The notes under the pieces were generated by a model, which made no database searches, was not told the DNA's origin, and saw only the letters and a program-made list of their open reading frames with translations. A program made the translations under genes and the position numbers. 22,449 nucleotides of DNA from an uncultured Campylobacter sp. (GTDB taxonomy: Bacteria; Campylobacterota; Campylobacteria; Campylobacterales; Campylobacteraceae). Location of the stretch: the NCBI GenBank assembly GCA_938036585.1, contig CALHQN010000061.1, forward strand, positions 1 through 22,449, in the 5' to 3' direction. The first letter of the stretch is position 1; the number at the start of each line of letters is the position of its first letter. This document shows positions 16,488 through 22,449 of the stretch, one piece after another.

Positions 16488-16512
16488 CCGTGCGGTACTT
16501 AGTCCCTTAAAT

Positions 16513-17895
16513 TTACCCTTTCAGCCACCCGTTTAAAATTTCAATCTGCGCCGCAACGCTCTCATTTGCCGTGCCTCCTTGCGACTTGCGCGCCTCCTTA
16601 GAAGCGTTTAGATCAAGAAATTTAACTGCATCGCCGCCCAAACTTTCATCCACGCTAGCAAGCTGCTGCGCATTTAGCTCGCTCAAATCCAGGCCCAAAT
16701 TTTCCGCATACGCCACGGCCTTGCCCGTGATGAAGTGCGCCCGGCGAAACGGCACGTTTTTCTCCCGCACGAGATAGTCGGCTAGATCGGTCGCCGTGAG
16801 GTGCCCGCGGCGCGTCATCGCGAGCATATTTTGCTCGTTAAATTTAGCCGTTTTTAGCATCTGTTTTAAAATTTCAAGGCTCGCAAGCGCGGTGGCGACG
16901 CTATCAAAAACGCCCTCCTTGTCCTCCTGCATATCCTTGTTGTATGCTAACGGCAAGCCCTTCATCACCGTTAGCAGCGCGACGAGATTGCCGTTTACGC
17001 GCCCCGTTTTGCCGCGGATTAGTTCGGCGACGTCGGGGTTTTTCTTCTGCGGCATGATCGAGCTGCCCGTGCTATACGCGTCGCTGATCGCCACAAAGCC
17101 GAACTCCTGCGAGCTCCACAAGATTAGCTCCTCGCACAGGCGCGACGCATGCGTCATCAGCACGCTTACGTTAAACAAAATCTCCAGCGCGAAGTCGCGG
17201 TCGCTGACGCTATCCATCGCGTTTGGCGTCACTCCCGCAAACCCCAGCTGCTGCGCGACCAGCTCGCGATTTATCGGATGCGGCGTGCCCGCAAGTGCAG
17301 CCGAGCCCAGCGGACAGAGGTTATTTCGCTCGCGCGAGCTAGTAAAGCGCTCGTAGTCGCGGCGAAACATAAACGCGTAAGCTAGCAAATGATACGCAAG
17401 GCTCACGGGCTGAGCGTGCTGAAGGTGCGTGTAGCCCGGCATCAGCGTGTCCGCGTGCCTGCTTGCGATATCTCGCAGAGCCTCTACTAACTCGCGGATT
17501 TTTTCGGCGATTGCGGCACCGCTTTTAAGCACGTAGAGGCGAAAATCAAGCGCGACCTGATCGTTTCTGCTGCGCGCAGTGTGCAGCCTACCGCCAAGAT
17601 CGCTTCCGATGAGCTCGCTTAGGCGCTTTTCGACCGCCATGTGGATGTCCTCGTCGGCGGTTTTAAACTCAAATTTACCGCTTTTTATCTCCTCAAACAC
17701 GGCGTCAAGCCCCGCGACAATCTTTTCGCTCTCCTCAGGCTTCAAAATCCCGCAGGCGCCGAGCATCCGAGCGTGCGCCTTGCTGCCTGCGATATCCTCC
17801 TGCCAAAGCGCCCTATCAAAGCCGATCGAGGCGTTAAACTCCTCCAAAAGCGCCGAACTCGCCTCGCTAAAGCGCCCCTCCCACATTTTTTTCAC
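16513..17895 (-). CDS. argH: Argininosuccinate lyase
   Basis: This encodes 460 residues and cleaves argininosuccinate to arginine and fumarate, the last step of arginine synthesis; active as a homotetramer. Seen motifs: MWEGRFSE at the N-terminus, the conserved [36 protein letters not shown] with the catalytic-region His, and the fumarase/aspartase signature [12 protein letters not shown] with the catalytic Ser loop. Length is normal. The start is GTG 17895, which has AAGGAG five bases upstream; the ATG three codons later is too far from that site. It is divergent from the peptidase E-like gene. From memory argH is adjacent to pckA in C. jejuni, whereas here four genes lie between them. Confidence 0.97.
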   Translation of the reverse strand: MKKMWEGRFSEASSALLEEFNASIGFDRALWQEDIAGSKAHARMLGACGILKPEESEKIVAGLDAVFEEIKSGKFEFKTADEDIHMAVEKRLSELIGSDLGGRLHTARSRNDQVALDFRLYVLKSGAAIAEKIRELVEALRDIASRHADTLMPGYTHLQHAQPVSLAYHLLAYAFMFRRDYERFTSSRERNNLCPLGSAALAGTPHPINRELVAQQLGFAGVTPNAMDSVSDRDFALEILFNVSVLMTHASRLCEELILWSSQEFGFVAISDAYSTGSSIMPQKKNPDVAELIRGKTGRVNGNLVALLTVMKGLPLAYNKDMQEDKEGVFDSVATALASLEILKQMLKTAKFNEQNMLAMTRRGHLTATDLADYLVREKNVPFRRAHFITGKAVAYAENLGLDLSELNAQQLASVDESLGGDAVKFLDLNASKEARKSQGGTANESVAAQIEILNGWLKG

Positions 17896-17923
17896 GCTCG
17901 CTCCTTCGTTTAAATTTTCGGTG

Positions 17924-17931
17924 ATTTTATA
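17924..17931 (-). promoter_or_regulatory. Candidate -10 element for argH
   Basis: On the minus strand TATAAAAT (17931-17924) lies about 28 bases before the argH GTG, in the divergent gap shared with the peptidase E-like gene. I see no ArgR box that I would defend. Confidence 0.35.
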
Positions 17932-17941
17932 AAATTTAAGC

Positions 17942-17947
17942 TAAAAT
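17942..17947 (+). promoter_or_regulatory. Candidate -10 element for the peptidase E-like gene
   Basis: TAAAAT at 17942-17947 lies 34 bases upstream of ATG 17982, with an AT-rich stretch before it. It is back-to-back with the argH candidate promoter. Confidence 0.35.
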
Positions 17948-17981
17948 AGCGCAAAATTTCGGCCTTTTGAAAGGAAAAACG

Positions 17982-18599
17982 ATGATAGAGATGTTTTTAT
18001 GCTCCTATTTTGCGGGTGCGGCGACGCTTTTTGAGGACTATGCGAGACAAAATATCCGCGCTAAAGAGGTGCTTTTTATCCCGACTGCGGCAAACGTCGA
18101 GGAATACCGAGACTACGTGGACGAGGCGAAAGAGGCGTTTGTCAAAATGGGCTTTGAGGTTCAAATTTTAGACGTTTCAAAAGCGAGCGAGGCCGAAGCG
18201 AAGGCAAAGATCGGCGCGGCGCAGGTGCTTTACGTAAGCGGCGGCAACACCTTTTATCTTTTGCGCGAGCTTAAAAAGAAAGGTCTAGCAACCCTCATCG
18301 CTAGTCGTGTCCAAAGCGGCGAGCTCGTGTATGTGGGCGAGTCGGCGGGCGCTATGATCGCAGCTCCCAGCGTGGAGTACGCGAGCGTGATGGACGATGC
18401 GGGCGACTACGGGGCTGCAGCGCAAACGGGGCTTGATCTGGTGAAATTTTACCCCGTGCCGCACTACGGCGAGGAGCCGTTCGTGCAAAGCGCGGCTGAA
18501 ATTTTAAAAATTTACGGCGATAAGCTAAATTTGGCGCCGATAAATAACGCCGAAGCGATCGCGGTGCACGGCGATAAATTTGAAATTTTGGGGCGCTAA
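17982..18599 (+). CDS. Peptidase E-like serine hydrolase (family S51, class I glutamine-amidotransferase fold)
   Basis: This encodes a soluble protein of 205 residues. The nucleophile elbow GESAGAM places the catalytic serine at 121. The upstream motif YVSGGNTFYLL (84-94) is the other family hallmark, and His161 in PVPHYGEE is the likely catalytic histidine. Peptidase E of Salmonella cleaves Asp-X dipeptides; related proteins include cyanophycinases, so the exact substrate is open. I chose ATG 17982 with AAAGGA at 17970-17975; an in-frame TTG at 17967 lacks a site. It is transcribed divergently from argH. No signal peptide is visible, so it is cytoplasmic. Confidence 0.87.
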   Translation: MIEMFLCSYFAGAATLFEDYARQNIRAKEVLFIPTAANVEEYRDYVDEAKEAFVKMGFEVQILDVSKASEAEAKAKIGAAQVLYVSGGNTFYLLRELKKKGLATLIASRVQSGELVYVGESAGAMIAAPSVEYASVMDDAGDYGAAAQTGLDLVKFYPVPHYGEEPFVQSAAEILKIYGDKLNLAPINNAEAIAVHGDKFEILGR

Positions 18600-18736
18600 A
18601 CTGCGGCGCGAAAGTAAAATTTGGCAATAAGCGCTTTGTAAAATTTACGCTTGTGTTCTCGCATAAGGCTGTGAGGTAGAATTTAAATTTAGGTGCGGTA
18701 AGCCGCTAACGAATAAATTTAATCAAAAGGATCAAA

Positions 18737-19342
18737 ATGAAAATATTACTGATTAACGGCGGAGCGCCGTTTAACGGCAATGGCGGCAAGCTAAGCAAAA
18801 CCTTGCACGAGCTAGCAAAAAGGACGCTAGAGTCCCTAGGACACGAAACGCGCGAAACTACGATACATGAGGGATACGACTTAGAGGGCGAGGTGGAAAA
18901 ATTTCTATGGATGGATGCCGTGATCTGGCAGATGCCCGCGTGGTGGATGGGCGAGCCTTGGGTCGTTAAAAAATATATTGACGAGGTATTTATGAGCGGT
19001 ATGGGCAAGATAGTGGCAAACGACGGACGGCACAGCGCGAGTCCAAACGACGGACGGCACAGCGCGAGTCCAAACGACGGATACGGCACCGGCGGGCTGA
19101 TAAAGGGCAAATCGCACATGCTAAGCGTCACTTGGAATGCGCCGCTTCAGGCGTTTGACAAGCCAGGGGATTTTTTCGAGGGCGTGGGCGTGGACGGCGT
19201 TTATTTGCATTTTCATAAAGCCAACGAGTTTTTAGGCATGAAAAGACTGCCTACTTTTATGTGTAACGACGTCATTAAAAATCCCGACATCGAGCGTTTT
19301 ACGAGGGATTACGAAGCGCATTTAAGAAAGGTTTTCGGCTAA
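18737..19342 (+). CDS. mdaB: NAD(P)H:quinone oxidoreductase, MdaB family, with duplicated loop
   Basis: This encodes a flavodoxin-like quinone reductase of 201 residues, which performs two-electron quinone reduction in oxidative-stress defence. Matches to MdaB are strong: ILLINGG at the N-terminus, FLWMDAVIWQMPAWWMGEPW, VKKYIDEVF, MLSVTWNAPLQAF, GVGVDGVYLHFHKANEFLGM and LPTFMCNDVIKNPD. Family length is about 193; the extra residues are a second copy of NDGRHSASP in the loop before YGTGGL, caused by a 27-bp tandem duplication. With one copy removed, the loop matches my recollection of E. coli MdaB residue for residue in length. ATG 18737 has AAAAGGA upstream. It stands alone on the plus strand, 137 bases after the peptidase gene. 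Confidence 0.95.
   Translation: MKILLINGGAPFNGNGGKLSKTLHELAKRTLESLGHETRETTIHEGYDLEGEVEKFLWMDAVIWQMPAWWMGEPWVVKKYIDEVFMSGMGKIVANDGRHSASPNDGRHSASPNDGYGTGGLIKGKSHMLSVTWNAPLQAFDKPGDFFEGVGVDGVYLHFHKANEFLGMKRLPTFMCNDVIKNPDIERFTRDYEAHLRKVFG
19018..19081 (+). repeat. Perfect 27-bp tandem repeat inside mdaB
   Basis: Two identical 27-base units at 19018-19044 and 19045-19071 each code for NDGRHSASP in frame, followed by a partial third copy (AAACGACGGA, 19072-19081). The lack of any difference between the two units indicates a recent event. Confidence 0.95.
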
Positions 19343-19483
19343 AAGCCGCTAAAGAGCGAGGGCTGCCATGCGATCTTTTTGATGCGATTTTTGGCTAATG
19401 AGTAAAGTCGATAGGTTTTTTACTCGAAAGTACGGCGAGGCGTTTAGCGCGTTTTGGATGAAATTTAAGCTTAAGGAGCGTTT

Positions 19484-20056
19484 ATGGAGTATTTCAAGCC
19501 TTTTTTCGTAAAGGTCGCAGGGCGCGCCAGAGATGACGATCATACGAGCGCGCACGACGAGGTGGTGACGCCCCTGCTTGCGGGTGCGCTGGAAGCATAC
19601 GTTTACCGCGGACTTAGCCATGAGACGCAAAGCATAAACAGGGCGGGCGAGCTCATCAGCGTCGTGCACGAGCCGTTTGTTTTGGCAAGCTTTGACTTTC
19701 TCGTGCGCGAGCGGGGCAAATTTCGCCTCGATCTCTCGCGCGAATGCGTAAACGGCGCCGAAATTTTTTGGAACGCTTGCAGTTTTAGGCGCGGCTCGGT
19801 CGTTGTTTTGCTTGAGGGCGAGTTTGATCTGGCGCCTATTTTGCGCCGCTGCGCCGAGATAAGCATAGACGAAACGCCCAATATGGGCAACAGCCCAGCG
19901 GCGACCAAGCTTGCCAAGCGCGCGATGAGCGAGGGGCGGATCGCCGTGCTTTTTAGCGCATCAAACGGGATAGAGTGGATGGATATTTATGCTCCTGAGG
20001 CGGTGCAGGATAAAATTTTAAAACTTGCGGATGAGATAAATCCGAATTCGGATTAA
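19484..20056 (+). CDS. Hypothetical protein, possibly cytoplasmic
   Basis: This encodes 190 residues and I do not recognise it. There is no signal peptide or membrane helix. It begins MEYFKPFFVKVAGRARDDDH, has a central VVVLLEGEFDLAPILRRC segment, and ends in a charged, helix-rich tail with MSEGRIAVLFSASNGIEWMD. Cysteines are few and not paired in metal motifs. ATG 19484 has AAGGAG at 19473-19478, five bases upstream, so translation is well supported. Composition is similar to neighbouring housekeeping genes, so recent transfer is not indicated. It lies 141 bases after mdaB and converges with the CAP lipoprotein gene. Confidence 0.8.
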   Translation: MEYFKPFFVKVAGRARDDDHTSAHDEVVTPLLAGALEAYVYRGLSHETQSINRAGELISVVHEPFVLASFDFLVRERGKFRLDLSRECVNGAEIFWNACSFRRGSVVVLLEGEFDLAPILRRCAEISIDETPNMGNSPAATKLAKRAMSEGRIAVLFSASNGIEWMDIYAPEAVQDKILKLADEINPNSD

Positions 20057-20193
20057 AATTTAGCACCAAGTTCGACTTTCGGCGAGAAATTTAAAATTTA
20101 AAAGCCGGATTCTGCGCTAAATTTCACGCCGTATGAGCATTATGCGCCTATGTACGCGCAGACAAAAGCAGAGGTCGCGAAAATAGGTCTCGC

Positions 20194-21546
20194 CTATCGC
20201 CCTCTTCTTCTTGCCAAAAGATAAAACAAAATGATCGCCGTCAAAACCGCCGCGATTGCGGCGTAAATTTTACCCATGCCGCCGTAGCTTTTGGAGTCGT
20301 CGCTTAAATATAGGTTTATTACCGCGCCGTTGTCCGTTGAAATTTCAAGCTTCGCGCCCTTTGCGCCGTTTAGCTTTACGCGCAGCATATTTGCCGCGGG
20401 GCTTGAAATTTCGGGCTTATCCATAAAGGAGTAGCTGGTTTTGTAGCTTTTCATCAAATCGTTGCAGTCTTTCGGGGTTACGAATATGTCGTAAAACGCG
20501 CCATTTTTCACGCTCAAATTTTCTCCGCCTTGCACGACGAAGTATCTAAATTTGGGCGCTTGCGTGATAAACTCCCACCGCAGCGTCTTTTGCTTCCCGC
20601 CCTGCTCGTAATTAAACTCCGCGCCGTATTTGGCGTCAAATTTAAAAACCTCTCTGCCGAAAAGCACGAACTGCCTATCGCTTAAAATGGCGTTAGGATC
20701 GGAGTTTTTGTCTAAAATTTTAATGTTTTGAAGCTCCCTGCCGCCTTCGTAAATTTTAAAACTTTTCATCGCTACGGGCGGCTGGGCGGAATTGAACTCC
20801 ACGCTTACGGGATTTGCGGTGATTTTGCACTCTGGCATGGGGTCTGGAATTTCATTGCTAAAGAATGCAAGCGCTGGCTCGTCGTTCGGGTAGTAGACGT
20901 AAGGGCGCGAGTTCAGTGCGGTGGCGCCTTTGAACTTATCCTCCCTCATTCGTAGCGTTTCATTTTTGCACATCCCCAGTAGAAATTTGCCGCTTCCTTC
21001 GTCGTTTAAATTCCGCGAACAAAAGGCGTTGAGGCGCGAATTTCCCATCTCAAAAACGTAGCTACTTTTTTTGCCGTGCTCAAAATAGCCGATGCCGATC
21101 TCATCCGCAGAAAAATCCAAAAAGGCAAATCTATGATAAATCGCGCTTAAAAGCCCGTCGATCGCACTTTTTAGATCGCTTGAGTTATAGGATAAATTTT
21201 CCCTCACGACGGCATTATAGCCTGCGTAAAAAGCGCGCTTTGACGGATTTTCGCCCGTGAAATTCGGCTTGCCAGGGCTCTCGTCGTGCGACATCGCCTC
21301 GTTTGCGACGACATATTTTGCGTGATTAAGCGCGGAGATATTTAAAATTTCATTCTGCGCAAAGTAGTTTAACCCCGATTTTGCGCGCACATTGTTGATG
21401 TAGCTTAGCGGATCGTCGTAAAAGGAAAAGCCGCTCATCGCAACGAGCGGCTGTTTTAAATTTGAAGGGGTGTTTTCGCATGCGGCAAAAAGCGCGCAGA
21501 TCGCCCCGAGGCCCAGGAGCCTAAGCCGTAGGGCCCGCTTTGGCAA
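20194..21546 (-). CDS. CAP-domain (SCP/PR-1) lipoprotein with C-terminal membrane helix
   Basis: This encodes 450 residues. The N-terminus ([20 protein letters not shown], then AACEN) is a lipoprotein signal with the lipidated Cys at 23. A CAP domain follows (about 45-160): [13 protein letters not shown], then His87 in MSHDE, Glu116 in RENL and His138 in IYHRF, the spaced residues usual for this superfamily. The rest (about 165-420) is beta-rich and unrecognised. The last 27 residues form a membrane helix ([19 protein letters not shown]) followed by RRRGR. A lipid anchor plus a C-terminal helix is uncommon. TTG 21546 lies 26 bases inside the pckA end, with AGGGGG upstream; it is the only start that keeps the signal peptide. 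The function is unknown. Confidence 0.82.
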   Translation of the reverse strand: MPKRALRLRLLGLGAICALFAACENTPSNLKQPLVAMSGFSFYDDPLSYINNVRAKSGLNYFAQNEILNISALNHAKYVVANEAMSHDESPGKPNFTGENPSKRAFYAGYNAVVRENLSYNSSDLKSAIDGLLSAIYHRFAFLDFSADEIGIGYFEHGKKSSYVFEMGNSRLNAFCSRNLNDEGSGKFLLGMCKNETLRMREDKFKGATALNSRPYVYYPNDEPALAFFSNEIPDPMPECKITANPVSVEFNSAQPPVAMKSFKIYEGGRELQNIKILDKNSDPNAILSDRQFVLFGREVFKFDAKYGAEFNYEQGGKQKTLRWEFITQAPKFRYFVVQGGENLSVKNGAFYDIFVTPKDCNDLMKSYKTSYSFMDKPEISSPAANMLRVKLNGAKGAKLEISTDNGAVINLYLSDDSKSYGGMGKIYAAIAAVLTAIILFYLLARRRGR

Positions 21547-22449
21547 ACTCGACCCCCTCTTTTACGTCCTCGTAGCGTTTGAAATTCTCCTCAAACATCT
21601 TTGCTAGCTTATCGCGCGTTATATTATATTCCGCAGGATGCGTCCACGTATTGATCGGATTTAGCAGCTTCGTCTCGACGCCTGCGAGCTCTTTTGGGAT
21701 AGCGAGGTTAAATTTTTCAAAATTTTCAAATTCGCACTTTTTGATACTGCCGTCTAGGATCGCGTTTATGCACGCGCGCGTGGCTTTGATGCTCATTCGC
21801 TTGCCTACGCCGTACGCACCGCCGCTCCAGCCGGTGTTTACGAGATAGACGCTAACGTTGTGCTTGTCGATCTTTTCGCCTAGCAGCTTAGCATAAACGG
21901 TCGGGTACAGCGGCATAAACGGCTCGCCAAAGCACGCGCTAAAGGTTGCCACGGGCTCTGTGATACCGCGCTCGGTGCCCGCGACTTTTGCCGTGTAGCC
22001 GCTTAGGAAATAATACATCGCCTGCTCTTTAGTAAGCTTTGCGACCGGCGGCAAAACGCCGAATGCGTCGGCTGTTAGGAAGATTATGTTTTTGGGATGG
22101 CCGCCCGCAGAGCTTGGCTCGTAGCCCTCGATATGATAGATCGGGTAGCTGACGCGGGTGTTTTCGGTCTTGCTGCCGTCTTTGTAATCCACGACACCCG
22201 CCTCGTCCGCGACTACGTTCTCAAGCAGCGCGTCGCGCTTAATAGCGGCGTAAATTTCAGGTTCGCTGCTCGGGTCTAAATTTATGCACTTCGCATAGCA
22301 GCCGCCCTCGAAGTTAAATATCCCCTCATCATCCCAGCCGTGCTCATCATCGCCGATCAGCTTGCGGTTTGGATCTGTAGAGAGCGTCGTTTTTCCCGTG
22401 CCGCTTAGACCGAAAAATAGCGCCGTGTCGCCATCCTTGCCCACGTTTG
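21521..22449 (-). CDS. pckA: Phosphoenolpyruvate carboxykinase (ATP), C-terminal part
   Basis: The last 309 or so residues of ATP-dependent PEPCK, which makes phosphoenolpyruvate from oxaloacetate in gluconeogenesis; the N-terminal part lies beyond the window edge. Visible are the NVGKDGD segment, the kinase-1a loop [13 protein letters not shown], the metal-binding [11 protein letters not shown], the ENTRVSYPI segment, [13 protein letters not shown] and [15 protein letters not shown]. The frame continues without interruption to the last base. Campylobacters do not usually grow on sugars by glycolysis, so this enzyme is central to their carbon metabolism. The 3' end overlaps the lipoprotein gene by 26 bases. 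Confidence 0.97.
   Translation of the reverse strand, partial: NVGKDGDTALFFGLSGTGKTTLSTDPNRKLIGDDEHGWDDEGIFNFEGGCYAKCINLDPSSEPEIYAAIKRDALLENVVADEAGVVDYKDGSKTENTRVSYPIYHIEGYEPSSAGGHPKNIIFLTADAFGVLPPVAKLTKEQAMYYFLSGYTAKVAGTERGITEPVATFSACFGEPFMPLYPTVYAKLLGEKIDKHNVSVYLVNTGWSGGAYGVGKRMSIKATRACINAILDGSIKKCEFENFEKFNLAIPKELAGVETKLLNPINTWTHPAEYNITRDKLAKMFEENFKRYEDVKEGVEFAKAGPTA

Larger units (their letters stand above)
15929..16512. other. Gene-poor, AAATTT-rich interval between hemD and argH
   Basis: No complete conventional gene is supported across these 584 bases. The interval is dense in AAATTT and AAAATTTT. It contains a minus-strand open frame without a start (16123-16350), a small minus-strand ORF (16389-16487) and an imperfect tandem repeat around 16337-16381. 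A plus-strand frame at 16001-16399 looks like a mirror of the minus-strand one and has no ribosome binding site. The interval may be a decayed gene plus motif-rich filler. Confidence 0.4.

Noticed and set aside
16796..17356. Plus-strand open frame opposite argH
   Set aside because: Antisense to strongly conserved argH motifs; serine- and arginine-rich low-quality translation typical of a shadow.
1..22449. tRNA or rRNA genes, CRISPR arrays, insertion sequences or prophage
   Set aside because: I found no cloverleaf, regular spaced repeats, transposase or phage genes; AAATTT copies are too short and irregular to be CRISPR.

Overview
The window is chromosomal DNA from a Campylobacter-type epsilonproteobacterium. 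The flagellin N- and C-termini, the sigma-28 flagellin promoter, the extended -10 promoters and the gene set (topA, pnp, purD, argH, pckA, lptD, mdaB) all fit that group. Base composition is moderately GC-rich for a Campylobacter, which suggests one of the GC-richer, often oral, species. I cannot name the species from this window. The hexamer AAATTT is strikingly frequent between genes and inside one gene.

Layout: 1-251 is AAATTT-rich non-coding DNA ending in a sigma-28 promoter for a flagellin gene (252-1754). A 387-base gap follows with six consecutive stem-loops and a possible remnant of a second flagellin end. Next comes a plus-strand operon of topA, a YfcE-type metallophosphoesterase carrying a very unusual low-complexity insert, and a CPA2-type antiporter (2142-6597). 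A small AT-rich orphan gene (minus strand, 6691-7140) separates this from a six-gene minus-strand operon. Read 5' to 3', that operon is purD, an RDD-family membrane protein gene, lptD, a phosphoribosyltransferase gene, pnp and a tandem universal-stress-protein gene (15053 down to 7426). Four of its junctions overlap and the last has a 20-base gap. Directly upstream of purD lies a strong candidate for a structured, terminator-ended RNA of about 200 nt, possibly 6S RNA. Then come hemD, a 584-base gene-poor interval with small or decayed reading frames, and argH, all on the minus strand.

From 17982 to 20056 three plus-strand genes follow: a peptidase E-like hydrolase, mdaB (quinone reductase, with an exact 27-bp in-frame duplication) and a gene I do not recognise. 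The window ends on the minus strand with a CAP-domain lipoprotein gene overlapping the 3' end of pckA, which runs off the edge.

Most genes are housekeeping: DNA topology, purine, haem and arginine synthesis, gluconeogenesis, RNA decay and outer-membrane assembly. I see no phage, insertion sequence, CRISPR array or defence island. The least ordinary features are the repeat-derived insert in the phosphoesterase, the fresh duplication in mdaB, the hairpin array after flaA, the RNA candidate upstream of purD and the AAATTT abundance. TTG is used as a start codon unusually often.
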